Shown here one piece after another: positions 23,169 through 32,295 of a stretch of 64,000 nucleotides of DNA. The position numbers and the translations under genes were made by a program. Source of the DNA: Oscillospiraceae bacterium (lineage in GTDB: Bacteria > Bacillota > Clostridia > Oscillospirales > Ruminococcaceae); assembly GCA_017461565.1 (NCBI GenBank), contig JAFTXQ010000002.1, forward strand, positions 1 through 64,000, given 5' to 3'. The notes beneath the pieces were generated by a model. It saw only the letters and a program-made list of their open reading frames with translations. It was not told the origin of the DNA and searched no databases. Every line of letters begins with the position of its first letter. Position 1 is the stretch's first letter.

Positions 23169-25523
23169 ATGCTTCAATTACGCAAGAAAATACTTGCCGG
23201 CGTGCTTTGCTCAGCACTTGCACTTTCGGCAAGCCAGAGCGTTGCATGGTCGGAGAACGCAGATGTTCTCGCCGAAGCCGGCACTGTCGAGTCCGCTGAT
23301 GCTGCTGATACAGCAACAGACGCAGGCGCAGCCGATGACGAAGCTGCTGCCCCTGTGACCGAAGCAGAGGCTCTCGCACAGTGCACGCTTTATGGCGAGA
23401 CAGCAACACACGAATTGTATGTGAATGAGACCACATGCGTATTCGCTGTGAAGAATAAGTCCACCGGATACTGCTGGTGGAGCAATCCTTTCGCTGCTGA
23501 TTCCGATCCCATTGCAAAAGGTGCTAACTTAGCCGGCCTTAAATCCGCTTTCTGCATTGATGCCGTTAAGGTAACCGATACAGAAGCTCCCAAGACCGCT
23601 GTCAAGTCCTTCAGCGAGTGTATCGACAAGGACAACTTCACATTAGAGAAGATCGACAATGGCTTTAAGGCTGTATATGAATTCAAGACACAGGGTATCA
23701 CATTACCCTATACCGTTAAGCTCGTTGATGATTATTTCGAGGTTTCCGTACCTGTTCAGGAGATAGTTGAGCAGGAGATGCAGGGCAACACCTCAGAGAG
23801 TATGCGTTCTGTTGTTGTTCTGAGCATGTTCAAGGACCTCGGCGCAGGCTCCTTCGACGAGGATGGCTACATAATCACTCCCGACGGCTCCGGTGCTGTT
23901 ATCAACTTCAACAACGGTAAGACAAAGGCAGCTGAGTATTCTCAGAGGCTGTATGGCAGAGATATTGCCATAAGCTCTGACATGGCTCCTGCCAAGACAG
24001 AGCAGGCTTACCTGCCTGTTATGGGTATCGTTAAGGAAGACAACGCACTTCTGGCGGTAGTTACCGAGGGCGAGGCTTATGCGACAGCAAGAGCGAGCGT
24101 CAACGGACAGGGCGCAAACAGCTACAACTCCGCTTGGTTTGATTTCAACCTGCGTTCCTCCGATTCCTACTTCATGGGACAGAGCAACTCCGCTCTTGAG
24201 GCTTATGAGACAAACATAATCCCCGAGGAGAACGTTACTGTACGTTACTATCCCATCGCTGAAGAGGATGCAAGCTACGTTGATGTGGCTCTCCGTTATC
24301 AGAAGCACCTTGTAGATACAGGTGTTCTGGCTGATGGCAAGACACAGGATGCCGACGCTCCCTTCTATCTCGATCTGTTTGGCGGTACTGTTAAGCAGCA
24401 GTCTGTTATGGGCTTCCCCATTTCTCTTGAAACTGCAGCTACTACATACGAGGAAGCTAAGCAGATAATCGAAAAGCTCAACAGCCTCGGAGTTGATGAT
24501 ATGATCATCACTTATGAGGACTTTAACAAAGCCGGCATCACAAGCAGGATCTCAGGCGGCGTTGATTATGCCGGTACACTTGGCGGCAAGTCCAAGTTCA
24601 CACTGCTTGCTGACTACTGCAACAGCATAGGTGCAGTGCTTGCCCCTAGCGTTGACATAATGGAGTATGAGAGATCGGGCAACGGCTTCTCCAAGACCGG
24701 AGCTTCTGCGATCCGTGTTACCAAGGCTTATGCAACTCTCAACGAGTACGAGCGTGCTTTCGGTACACCGCACGATACCAGAACCAGCTGGTACATCCTT
24801 ACTCCCGCTTACTATGTCAAGGCGGTGACAAATATCGTTGACAGCTATGTAAAGGAAGGCCTGACAGCGATCTCGCTTGAGCAGGCGACAAATATGCTGT
24901 ACAGCGACTTTACCGCAAACGTAAACAAAAAGACATCAAGACAGCAGGCAGTGGATTATCTGAAGCAGTGCTATCAGATAATCAAGGATAATAATCTCAC
25001 ATTTGTTGCAGACGCCTGCAACAACTACGCACTGCAGTATGTCGACTTCATCAGAAATGTTCCGCTTTACAGCTCCAATTTTGATGTATATGATTATGAC
25101 ATTCCGCTGTACGAGATCGTTATCCACGGCTACATCCCCTACACCACAAAGGCTAAGAATGCAAGCTCTGGTGCGGATGAGCTGTTCCTCCTCTCTGTTG
25201 CAACAGGTACTCCTGTTCACTATGAGGTAATGCACGAGAACCCCAACGAGTTCACAGACTGCGCTTATGATACTCTGTTCTACACCTACTACGAGGGCTG
25301 GCTGGAAATAGCAGCAGCAGAGTACAAGCTGATCCAGGATCACATCAAGGATCTGTCTGATGAAACTATTACAGATTTCGAGTATGTAGAGGCTGATGTT
25401 GTCAAGACAACATTCTCCGATGGTACAGTTATCAAGGCTGACCTCGATAACCTTACACTTGAGATCAACGGCAGCGAAGTAAAGCTTGCCGACTACGGAC
25501 TGAAAGGAGCGACAACTAACTGA
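23169..25523 (+). CDS. Exported DUF5696-like protein (glycosidase-like barrel)
   Basis: A 784-residue exported protein. A signal peptide (1-26) is followed by an Ala/Glu/Asp-rich linker (30-65). Residues about 70-400 are beta-rich with the signature PDGSGAVINFNNGK near residue 240 and YSQRLYGRDIA after it, which I associate with DUF5696. Residues about 410-700 look like a TIM barrel (EEAKQIIEKLNSLGVDDMII, TISLEQATN-like acidic segments) resembling glycoside hydrolases, but catalytic residues cannot be assigned. The C-terminal 40 residues are a small beta domain. It overlaps the next permease gene by one base. It may process the ligand captured by the solute-binding protein. Confidence 0.8.
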   Translation: MLQLRKKILAGVLCSALALSASQSVAWSENADVLAEAGTVESADAADTATDAGAADDEAAAPVTEAEALAQCTLYGETATHELYVNETTCVFAVKNKSTGYCWWSNPFAADSDPIAKGANLAGLKSAFCIDAVKVTDTEAPKTAVKSFSECIDKDNFTLEKIDNGFKAVYEFKTQGITLPYTVKLVDDYFEVSVPVQEIVEQEMQGNTSESMRSVVVLSMFKDLGAGSFDEDGYIITPDGSGAVINFNNGKTKAAEYSQRLYGRDIAISSDMAPAKTEQAYLPVMGIVKEDNALLAVVTEGEAYATARASVNGQGANSYNSAWFDFNLRSSDSYFMGQSNSALEAYETNIIPEENVTVRYYPIAEEDASYVDVALRYQKHLVDTGVLADGKTQDADAPFYLDLFGGTVKQQSVMGFPISLETAATTYEEAKQIIEKLNSLGVDDMIITYEDFNKAGITSRISGGVDYAGTLGGKSKFTLLADYCNSIGAVLAPSVDIMEYERSGNGFSKTGASAIRVTKAYATLNEYERAFGTPHDTRTSWYILTPAYYVKAVTNIVDSYVKEGLTAISLEQATNMLYSDFTANVNKKTSRQQAVDYLKQCYQIIKDNNLTFVADACNNYALQYVDFIRNVPLYSSNFDVYDYDIPLYEIVIHGYIPYTTKAKNASSGADELFLLSVATGTPVHYEVMHENPNEFTDCAYDTLFYTYYEGWLEIAAAEYKLIQDHIKDLSDETITDFEYVEADVVKTTFSDGTVIKADLDNLTLEINGSEVKLADYGLKGATTN

Positions 25524-26737
25524 TGAGTGACGAAAGAAATTTCGACCTTGCAGGCGAAGCTGAGGTTAACACTGAAGCGGCAGAAGAAGTTGTAACTGCT
25601 CCTGCTGAAGCTGAAGCCGCTCCTGCGGCTGAGGCGGCTCCTGTGGCTGAGGCCGCAGCTGAAACACCTGTCGAGGAGACAGCAGAGCCCGCTGCTCCTG
25701 TAAGAGTATCTGCGCATAACACTGCCGCTGCTGCTGCATTCAATGCTGCCAACGAGGAAGTGGATGTCCGCAGAAAGAACGGCGAAAAAGTACAGCGCAA
25801 GATCAAGACTACAAAGATCTCCTATGAGAGAAAGAAGAGCCTTTACGGCTACGGATTTATCGCACTCTGGGCGATCGGTACAGTATGGCTGTTCCTTATC
25901 CCTGTTATCACATCTTTGTGGTATTCACTTTCCGATACGTTCCTGTATGCAAAGCAGGACGCTCTGATGCACGGTATGACCACTGCAGGTATCTATACCG
26001 AGTGGAACGACTTCGGAAACTATATCAAGGCATTTACAAGCGATACAACGTTCCTGCCTAACCTCGGTACAGCTCTTGCCGATATCGGACCCAAGGCGGT
26101 CGTTATCCTTATTTTCTCTCTGTTCATTGCGGTTATCCTTAACCAGAAGTTCAGAGGAAGAACGCTTGCAAGATCTATCTTCTTCCTGCCCGTGCTTATC
26201 GCAACAGGTCCCGTTATCAGCGTTATCAACGGTGATATGGCGTCCCAGGGCGTATCCGAGGCTTCCCAGTTCAGCACACTGTTCAAGACTGACCTTGTAA
26301 CTGAGCTGATGGAGTTCATCGGTATCTACAATATCAACCAGACATTCACGGATGTTATCAAGGATATCACCAGTGACGTACTTAACCTTGTATGGAACTC
26401 CGGTATCCAGATCCTGATCTTCCTGTCCGCTCTGCAGACAATTCCTCCTTCTGCGAAGGAAGCTGCAAGCATGGAGGGTGCTACCGCCTGGGAGTTCTTC
26501 TGGAAGATCACATTCCCCTACATCAGCCCGATGATCCTTTCCAACCTGGTATATACCATCATCGACGCATTCGTTTCTACGGACAACGTTGTAATGGAAC
26601 AGGTACTCGGACTGTCCAGAGACTGGGAGTACGGTTACTCCGCAGCACTGGCATGGATCTACTTTGCGATCATAGCAGCCTGCCTTGGCGTTATTACTGT
26701 GATAGTAAACAGATTCGTATTCTACGAGAATGATTAA
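25523..26737 (+). CDS. ABC sugar-type permease, MalF family, with acidic N-terminal extension (pair 2)
   Basis: A 404-residue membrane protein. Residues about 8-57 are a low-complexity Glu/Ala/Pro extension in the cytoplasm, followed by a basic linker and six predicted spans. The EAA loop is AKEAASMEGATAWEFFWKIT followed by FP. Its ATG overlaps the TGA of the upstream gene. The first periplasmic loop is longer than in pair 1. The extension is unusual for CUT1 permeases and might dock a cytoplasmic partner. It forms a heterodimer with the following gene. Confidence 0.9.
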   Translation: MSDERNFDLAGEAEVNTEAAEEVVTAPAEAEAAPAAEAAPVAEAAAETPVEETAEPAAPVRVSAHNTAAAAAFNAANEEVDVRRKNGEKVQRKIKTTKISYERKKSLYGYGFIALWAIGTVWLFLIPVITSLWYSLSDTFLYAKQDALMHGMTTAGIYTEWNDFGNYIKAFTSDTTFLPNLGTALADIGPKAVVILIFSLFIAVILNQKFRGRTLARSIFFLPVLIATGPVISVINGDMASQGVSEASQFSTLFKTDLVTELMEFIGIYNINQTFTDVIKDITSDVLNLVWNSGIQILIFLSALQTIPPSAKEAASMEGATAWEFFWKITFPYISPMILSNLVYTIIDAFVSTDNVVMEQVLGLSRDWEYGYSAALAWIYFAIIAACLGVITVIVNRFVFYEND

Positions 26738-26750
26738 GGAGGTTAGAGAA

Positions 26751-27941
26751 GTGACAGATAATAATATGGAATTTCCTACCCAGGAAAACGTAAATGTTGC
26801 TAATCAGCCTGCTGAAGATGTAACATCCGCTCCCCAGAGCGAGAATATGACCGCTGCTGAAGCAATGGGTGATGCCGCTGCTGCTGTTGCGGTAGCTCCT
26901 ATCGAAACAAAGAAACCCAAAAAGGAAAAGAAAAAGAAGGACGATTACCGTGTGTCCAACTTTGATATCATCAAGAATTACCGCCACTATTCTGCCAAGG
27001 AGAAGAAGCACTACCGCTACATCTTCTGGCGCAGAGTTTCTAGCTGGGTATGGCCGTTCTTCAGATTCATTATTGTATTCGGTCTTTCGTTCGTAATCCT
27101 TTATCCTATCCTTTACATGATCTCCACGGCTATCCGTCCTCAGGCTGAGATGAACGACCCCTCAGTAATGTGGATCCCCAAGACTATCCGTTTTGAGAAC
27201 TTCGTTGAGATCTGGAACGCTATCGACTATCCCAACACCCTTTGGAACACGCTGGTTCTGAATATCGTATCCTCTATCCTTCAGGTTGCCACCTGTGCGA
27301 TGACAGGCTACGGTTTTGCACGTTTCAAGTTCAAGGGTAAGGGTATCCTGTTCGGCATCGTTATCATGCAGATCATCGTTCCTACACAGATCATCCTGAT
27401 CCCTCAGTATATGCAGTTCAGATACTTTGACGTATTCGGTATCTTCAATGCGCTGCTGGGCGACTCTATCAGTCTTGTTGATACAAACTGGGCGATGTAC
27501 ATTCCTGCATTCTTCTGTAACGGTATCCGTGCCGGTCTGTTCATTTATCTGTTCAGACAGTTCTTCAGAGGACTTCCCAAGGAGCTCGAGGACGCTGCTT
27601 ATCTTGATGGCTGCGGTCCGTTCAAGACATTCATCAGCGTTATGGTTCCCAACGCAGCAAGCTCCTTCCTGACAGTATTTATCTTCTCGATCGTTTGGTA
27701 CTGGAACGACTACTATGTATCCTCCATGTACTTCACACAGGGCAATACCATTTCCCTTAAGATCGACAGTATTGCAACTCTGATCTCCATGTATCTGTAT
27801 AATGAGGTCAGAAACGCTTCCGACTTCCTTGTATGGATGGAAGCAGGATGCTTGCTTGCAATCGCTCCTATCGTTATCATGTATGTCTTCCTTCAGAAGT
27901 ACTTTACAGAGGGTATTGAGCGTGCAGGTCTTGCTAACTAA
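26751..27941 (+). CDS. ABC sugar-type permease, MalG family, with long N-terminal extension (pair 2)
   Basis: A 396-residue membrane protein. GTG 26751 is chosen because AAGGAGG lies eight bases upstream; the in-frame ATG at 26730 overlaps the previous gene and has no site. Residues 1-100 are cytoplasmic: an Ala/Glu/Gln stretch, then a lysine-rich segment (ETKKPKKEKKKKDDYR) and an aromatic-basic helix. Six spans follow, with EAA loop ELEDAAYLDGCGPFKTFISV. This is the last gene of the locus; a terminator follows 55 bases later. Confidence 0.9.
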   Translation: MTDNNMEFPTQENVNVANQPAEDVTSAPQSENMTAAEAMGDAAAAVAVAPIETKKPKKEKKKKDDYRVSNFDIIKNYRHYSAKEKKHYRYIFWRRVSSWVWPFFRFIIVFGLSFVILYPILYMISTAIRPQAEMNDPSVMWIPKTIRFENFVEIWNAIDYPNTLWNTLVLNIVSSILQVATCAMTGYGFARFKFKGKGILFGIVIMQIIVPTQIILIPQYMQFRYFDVFGIFNALLGDSISLVDTNWAMYIPAFFCNGIRAGLFIYLFRQFFRGLPKELEDAAYLDGCGPFKTFISVMVPNAASSFLTVFIFSIVWYWNDYYVSSMYFTQGNTISLKIDSIATLISMYLYNEVRNASDFLVWMEAGCLLAIAPIVIMYVFLQKYFTEGIERAGLAN

Positions 27942-27995
27942 TCAGTATATCCTGTCACTGTGACAATCGGATATGTCTGATACGGACAAAAACAT

Positions 27996-28027
27996 ACAGC
28001 CTTCGGAAACGGAGGCTGTTTTGTTTC
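27996..28027 (+). terminator. Terminator of the ABC locus
   Basis: ACAGCCTTC / GGAGGCTGT stem with a GGAAAC loop and a TTTTGTTT tail. Confidence 0.8.
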
Positions 28028-28056
28028 AAAGCATGATGACTTTTCGGGAGGATAAA

Positions 28057-28497
28057 ATGAAATTTGTAGAGATATTCACAGATGGAGCGTGCAGCGGAAA
28101 CCCCGGGCCGGGCGGATTTGGTGCTATCCTGCGCTGTGAGGGAAGAGAAAAGGAGCTAAGTGGGGGAGAACCGCATACAACAAATAATCGCATGGAGCTG
28201 ATGGGAGTAATTACTGCGCTGGAGGCGCTGAAATTCCCGTGCAAGGTGAAGCTCACAACTGACAGCAAGTACGTAGTGGACGGAATAACCAAGGGATGGG
28301 CTGTGGGCTGGAAGAAACGTGGCTGGAAAAAGGGAGACGGTAAGCCCGCACTCAACCCTGACTTGTGGGACAGGCTGCTTGGTTTGCTCGAGACGCATGA
28401 CGTTGAATTCTGCTGGATAAAGGGACACGCAGGTCACGAGGAGAACGAGCGCTGTGATCGTCTGGCTGTGATACAGAGGGACCTTAACTCAAAGTAG
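28057..28497 (+). CDS. rnhA: Ribonuclease HI
   Basis: A 146-residue enzyme that cleaves RNA in RNA-DNA hybrids. All four carboxylates of the active site are visible: D9 ([14 protein letters not shown]), E47 (NNRMELMG), D69 ([10 protein letters not shown]) and D134 (ENERCDRLA), along with the basic [13 protein letters not shown] handle. The start is the ATG at 28057 with GGGAGG six bases upstream; the longer in-frame extension overlaps the terminator of the preceding locus and is not translated. Confidence 0.96.
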   Translation: MKFVEIFTDGACSGNPGPGGFGAILRCEGREKELSGGEPHTTNNRMELMGVITALEALKFPCKVKLTTDSKYVVDGITKGWAVGWKKRGWKKGDGKPALNPDLWDRLLGLLETHDVEFCWIKGHAGHEENERCDRLAVIQRDLNSK

Positions 28498-28596
28498 CAT
28501 TTGCATATAACAACTGTGCCCCCGATGGGGATTTTTACCGCAAAGTTGTCTGAATTTATCGATAACTTACATTATTTCGTTTTTATCGCATAAAGC

Positions 28597-28628
28597 ACTA
28601 CCGCCCCACGATCCGGCATCGTGGGGCG
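28597..28628 (+). repeat. Inverted repeat with ACTACCGCCCCAC box
   Basis: CGCCCCACGAT / ATCGTGGGGCG is a perfect 11-bp stem around CCGGC. The upstream 13 bases ACTACCGCCCCAC recur at 29000-29012. No T run follows on either strand. Confidence 0.6.
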
Positions 28629-28674
28629 ATGTTGCTATATATTAACATAGATCGTATCGGGGGATCTTTTGTTT

Positions 28675-28956
28675 TTAATGTAAATCGTTCTTTTTAGACA
28701 GATATGTTTTTCTGAATTTTGAGATGCCCATAATGAGCATTAACAAAGCAAGCGCAATAAGCACTATACCCAGTATGAGATTTTGCTGAAATGATACAAT
28801 ACCCGCAAACATAATAATGCCGATTACACCGATAAAAAGCAATGCAATAATAACAATAAGAGGATATCTTATAAATTTAGGGACTTTTATGCTCTTGCTT
28901 AATTCGATGGTTCCTTCTAGGATCAATTCAATTATGAATTCAAATAAAATATCCAT
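28675..28956 (-). CDS. Small two-span membrane protein, unknown
   Basis: A 93-residue protein with an amphipathic N-terminal helix (ILFEFIIELILEGTIELSK), two hydrophobic spans (about 32-52 and 58-80) and a basic tail (SKFRKTYLSKKN). Minus-strand AGAGGTG lies four bases before the ATG. I recognise no family. It is flanked on both sides by hairpins starting with the same 13-base box. Confidence 0.65.
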   Translation of the reverse strand: MDILFEFIIELILEGTIELSKSIKVPKFIRYPLIVIIALLFIGVIGIIMFAGIVSFQQNLILGIVLIALALLMLIMGISKFRKTYLSKKNDLH

Positions 28957-28999
28957 CTTACACCTCTTTGTCAGATTACAGTATTTTGCACATTATAAA

Positions 29000-29046
29000 A
29001 CTACCGCCCCACAGGCTGTCGTCATCACAGACACTGTGGGGTGGTC
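29000..29046 (+). repeat. Second inverted repeat with ACTACCGCCCCAC box
   Basis: CCGCCCCACAG pairs with CTGTGGGGTGG across about 20 bases. It shares its 13-base left end with the hairpin at 28597. Confidence 0.55.
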
Positions 29047-29055
29047 TTATCTCAA

Positions 29056-29090
29056 CCCCGATACGGAACTGTGGCGGAACCGTATCGGGG
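29056..29090. terminator. Hairpin downstream of the DUF4097 gene
   Basis: A perfect 11-bp stem CCCCGATACGG / CCGTATCGGGG around a 13-base loop. It lies just beyond the stop of the leftward gene. The T tail is poor, so termination is uncertain. Confidence 0.5.
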
Positions 29091-29105
29091 AATATTTTCA
29101 GCGGT

Positions 29106-29948
29106 TTACTGCTGCATGATATTTACATTACCGCTGGTGAGGGAGATGCTAACCTTGTGGCAGTTTTCGCCGCCGATAACACCCGAAGTTCCCTTGCCGA
29201 GATTCATGCTCTGACCCTTTGCCATGCCGATGTCAGTGCGGAGATTTCCGGAAACGCCTTCAAACTTGATGTCTGCGCCTGAGTTTTCAGGAAGAGTGAT
29301 GTTGATTGTGCCGCTGATGGCGCTTATGTCAAGATCGTTGTTCCATTCGGCGTAATTCACGTTAACGCTGCCAGATGTGACTGCTATCTTGCCCTTGCCA
29401 GAAGCGCCGTTGTAAGTGGTCACGCCTGAAACGGAATGCACGCTGAACTCCTCTGCCTTGTAGCAGCTGATATCTGCGCTGCCCGAAACTGTGCATACAG
29501 TGACGGATTTTGCTGTCTTTTCCTCAGGACAGGTGAGTACGATATTTCCCGAGGCAGACTGGATCTTTACGCTTTCAAAGAAAGAGTTGATGTTAATATT
29601 GCCCGATGCTGTGTTAAGATCGAAGTCAGCCGCTGTGATGTCGTTGATCTCGACTCCGCCGCTTGCTGTGTTTACCTTGATCTTGCCGAACAGCTTTTTG
29701 GGAAGCATTACGGTGATGGTGTAGCCCTCTGTGGGCTTTGTGCCGAAGATGCTGAAGGAGAGCTTCTCCTTGAAGGTGAGTGTAGTACCGCTGAGAACAG
29801 CGCAGAATTCAGGAGAATCCTTGGGGTTGTCGTATTCAGCGTAGATCTCATCCGAGTCGTGGCTCTTCATGATGATCTTTGCTCCGAGAGAGCTTACCTC
29901 AACTGTTTCGATTGTGCCTGCGTTAAATCTGTAGATCTGCTTTTCCAT
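29106..29948 (-). CDS. DUF4097-family beta-repeat protein, cytoplasmic form
   Basis: A 280-residue protein of repeated short beta-strands with a SG or ASG turn (KVNTASGGVEINDI, DLNTASGNININ, KIQSASGNIVL, DISAISGTINITLP, VEGVSGN-like), the texture of DUF4097/adhesin-type right-handed beta-helix domains. It has no signal peptide or membrane span, unlike the related gene at 30094. DUF4097 proteins accompany PadR and HAAS (DUF1700) genes in envelope-stress operons in Firmicutes; a role here in sensing or membrane surveillance is inferred from that. It is the last gene of the leftward operon. Confidence 0.85.
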   Translation of the reverse strand: MEKQIYRFNAGTIETVEVSSLGAKIIMKSHDSDEIYAEYDNPKDSPEFCAVLSGTTLTFKEKLSFSIFGTKPTEGYTITVMLPKKLFGKIKVNTASGGVEINDITAADFDLNTASGNININSFFESVKIQSASGNIVLTCPEEKTAKSVTVCTVSGSADISCYKAEEFSVHSVSGVTTYNGASGKGKIAVTSGSVNVNYAEWNNDLDISAISGTINITLPENSGADIKFEGVSGNLRTDIGMAKGQSMNLGKGTSGVIGGENCHKVSISLTSGNVNIMQQ

Positions 29949-30093
29949 GATAAAATACTCCTTTCAAAAGTACAAAAATTGAATTTCAGTAAAAATATGG
30001 GTCTATTTTAAGCGCACCCGTGGTAGAGGGCTGCCGCTGCATTTTTCGTGCAGTCCTCATCAGGGTATGCTTTATTACGGTCGTTTGGTTTCG

Positions 30094-31257
30094 TTACCAG
30101 ATATCGATGTTGTCTATTGCGTTTTCGATCTCGTCGCCTGCTTTGTCGAGGGCGGCGGATATCTCATCGCCTGCTTCGTCAAGTGCGATGGTCACACTGT
30201 CGAGTTTTTCGGTGGCGTTTCCGATAGGGTCTACCACGATAGGCTCAACTACAATAGGCTCGGTCATACTTTGAACTATGTTGGTTGTTGAAGCTCCCAT
30301 ATCGACAGTGGGGAGTACGTCCGGAGAAGCAGGAGCTTCATGCTCCTTTACCTTATCGGAGATCTTTATGTCGCCTGCTGATACATGGGCTTTTATATCG
30401 TATTCTCCGCTGCCGAGGGTGATCTTATCGCCATCGTCCATATCCTCGTCAATATCACCGTGGTCGATATCGATATCGCCTGCGGACTTGTCACATTCTA
30501 TCACTGCCGAAGCGTCCTCGGGCAGGTTTACATCCAGGTTTCCTGCGCTGACATCGATCTCGATATCGCCGTTGAGATCGGCGTAATTGACAGTACCGTT
30601 ACCTGCGCTTAGGTGAAGCTTGCCTTCGCCTTCAAGCCCGTATACCTTTATGTTGCCTGCTGCCATATCTATGTCATAGCTGTGCGTGTTGGCACGGTAA
30701 ACCTTGCAGTTGCCTGCGTTTATGTTTACGGTAAGATCCTCACTTCTGAAGCCCTCGGGCTGAGCAAAGTTCAGGTTGCCTGCGTTGAGTGTAAGCTCTG
30801 CGATGGTGGCCGGTACATCGATTATATCGGTGTTTCCTGCGTTCACCTGTGCTTTTATGATGTCGTAGGTCTTGTCGGGAACATAGATCTCTACGGTGTT
30901 GTTATCGTTATTGAAAAGCTCAAAGAAATTCTTTATATCAAAGAAATTATTTCCCTTGATGCAGCAGTCCACCTTGAGAGTATCGCCGTCCACATAAGCG
31001 GCCACAGACTCCCTGGCCTTTTCGCTGGTACAGTGTACAACTGTGCGGTCTTCAGAGGTGGGATACAGTCTTACATTTGCGGCGGTGGAGTACACCTCGA
31101 TACGGCTGAACTCCTCGTCGATGTTTGTGATAATACTTTCAAGCTCGCCAAACTGAACACCGCTGTGTGAGTTGGTACCCAGCACCGCAACGGAAATGCC
31201 GAATGCAATGAATGAGAATATACACAGCATTATCATAAACGAAACTATATGTCGCAT
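30094..31257 (-). CDS. DUF4097-family beta-repeat protein with membrane anchor
   Basis: A 387-residue protein. One N-terminal span (IVSFMIMLCIFSFIAFGISVAVLG) acts as signal anchor, so the repeat domain is probably extracellular. Residues about 50-290 are beta-strand repeats with an AGN turn (AQVNAGNTDII, LTLNAGNLNF, NINAGNCKVY, DMAAGNIKVY, DVSAGNLDVNLP). The turn dipeptide is AG here and SG in the cytoplasmic paralogue. A C-terminal acidic helix with repeats (EAGDEISAALDKAGDEIENA) ends the protein. It begins 12 bases after the HAAS gene. Confidence 0.85.
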   Translation of the reverse strand: MRHIVSFMIMLCIFSFIAFGISVAVLGTNSHSGVQFGELESIITNIDEEFSRIEVYSTAANVRLYPTSEDRTVVHCTSEKARESVAAYVDGDTLKVDCCIKGNNFFDIKNFFELFNNDNNTVEIYVPDKTYDIIKAQVNAGNTDIIDVPATIAELTLNAGNLNFAQPEGFRSEDLTVNINAGNCKVYRANTHSYDIDMAAGNIKVYGLEGEGKLHLSAGNGTVNYADLNGDIEIDVSAGNLDVNLPEDASAVIECDKSAGDIDIDHGDIDEDMDDGDKITLGSGEYDIKAHVSAGDIKISDKVKEHEAPASPDVLPTVDMGASTTNIVQSMTEPIVVEPIVVDPIGNATEKLDSVTIALDEAGDEISAALDKAGDEIENAIDNIDIW

Positions 31258-31269
31258 TACAGCACCTCC

Positions 31270-32295
31270 TTACAGATCGTATATCGCCTTGACATGGGCG
31301 ATAACGATAGACTTGATGATCTTTATAAATCCCTTTACCATCTGCACACCGAGCAGTGCGAGCAGTACGGTAAGTGCTGCAAGACCTGCGCCGAGGAAGA
31401 TATTGCTTAAGAAGTGGAATATTGAGAAGCCTCCGAATATCGCACTGAGTGCGGCGCCGCCAACTCCGAATACCACTGTTGTGATAAAGCCGAAGATGAG
31501 GCTTGCCAGTATAGGAAGTGCCCAGGAGTAGATGCAGACATCAAGTACGATCTGTACTATCAGCTTGCCGATATTGATCTCTGCTTTTCTTCCCTTGATG
31601 TCGCTCCACTTGAAGCCCTCCTTGCCTTTGTTCTGCTGAGGAGGTATCTCTGCCTTGTGGGAGTTGTCTGTGCTGCTTGTTCCGCAGTATCCTGTATGGG
31701 TAGGGGATACGGGGATGGCATCGAACACCTGCTGGGGTTCGGACTTTTCTTCGATAGGCTTTTCCTGGGCGATGTGCTCGGGAGTTACCTCACGGGCAGT
31801 CTCGGAAGCCTCTGCGCTTACGGAGGGAGCGGGCTGTTCCTCTGCGATGTGCTCAGGAGTGATCTCACGTATGGGCTCCTCAGCGGCAGCTGCGCTTATG
31901 GAGGGAGCAGGCTGTTCTTCTGCGATATGCTCGGGGGTAAGCTCTCTGATAGGTGCGTTTTCGTCGTCCGCAGCAGGGAGCGATAAACGCTCGGCAGGGA
32001 CCGATACAGGAGTGGAGCGTCCCGGCTTTGTGAGACTTACGTGAGGTCTGCTGTCCTCTATCGCATTTGCTACGATGCTGTTTATCATTGTGCTGTCGAT
32101 GTCGATGTAGCTTCTTGCTATCTCCTTTACATCGCCGAGCTTTGCGCAGGTCTCTTCCTCGGTCATGCCCTGCTCTGCGCTGGCACGGAAGTGCTCTTCA
32201 AAATCCGCAAAAATATCCTCGTTATCATCAACGCCTATTCTGTGAAGCTCGTGATGGAGCTGAAACAAAAAGTCGTCCTTATTCTTCGCTGTCAT
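31270..32295 (-). CDS. HAAS (DUF1700)-like membrane protein with TPEHIA repeats
   Basis: A 341-residue protein. Residues 1-80 match the HAAS signalling domain (FLFQLHHELHRI, EDIFADFEEHFRASAEQG, EEETCAKLGDVKEIARSYI). Residues 116-181 hold three copies of REITPEHIAEEQPAPSVSA-like repeats, an acidic Pro-rich linker. Three to four hydrophobic spans follow. Its ATG overlaps the padR stop by 17 bases, so the two are translationally coupled. HAAS proteins are regulated by and act with PadR-type repressors in several Firmicutes. Confidence 0.85.
   Translation of the reverse strand: MTAKNKDDFLFQLHHELHRIGVDDNEDIFADFEEHFRASAEQGMTEEETCAKLGDVKEIARSYIDIDSTMINSIVANAIEDSRPHVSLTKPGRSTPVSVPAERLSLPAADDENAPIRELTPEHIAEEQPAPSISAAAAEEPIREITPEHIAEEQPAPSVSAEASETAREVTPEHIAQEKPIEEKSEPQQVFDAIPVSPTHTGYCGTSSTDNSHKAEIPPQQNKGKEGFKWSDIKGRKAEINIGKLIVQIVLDVCIYSWALPILASLIFGFITTVVFGVGGAALSAIFGGFSIFHFLSNIFLGAGLAALTVLLALLGVQMVKGFIKIIKSIVIAHVKAIYDL
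31753..31950 (-). repeat. Three-fold coding repeat (TPEHIA units)
   Basis: Encodes RELTPEHIAEEQ, REITPEHIAEEQ and REVTPEHIAQEK at 26-residue spacing within the HAAS protein linker. Confidence 0.8.

Noticed and set aside
27973-28056. N-terminal extension of RNase HI
   Set aside because: It overlaps the terminator of the ABC locus, and a GGGAGG site directs translation from 28057.
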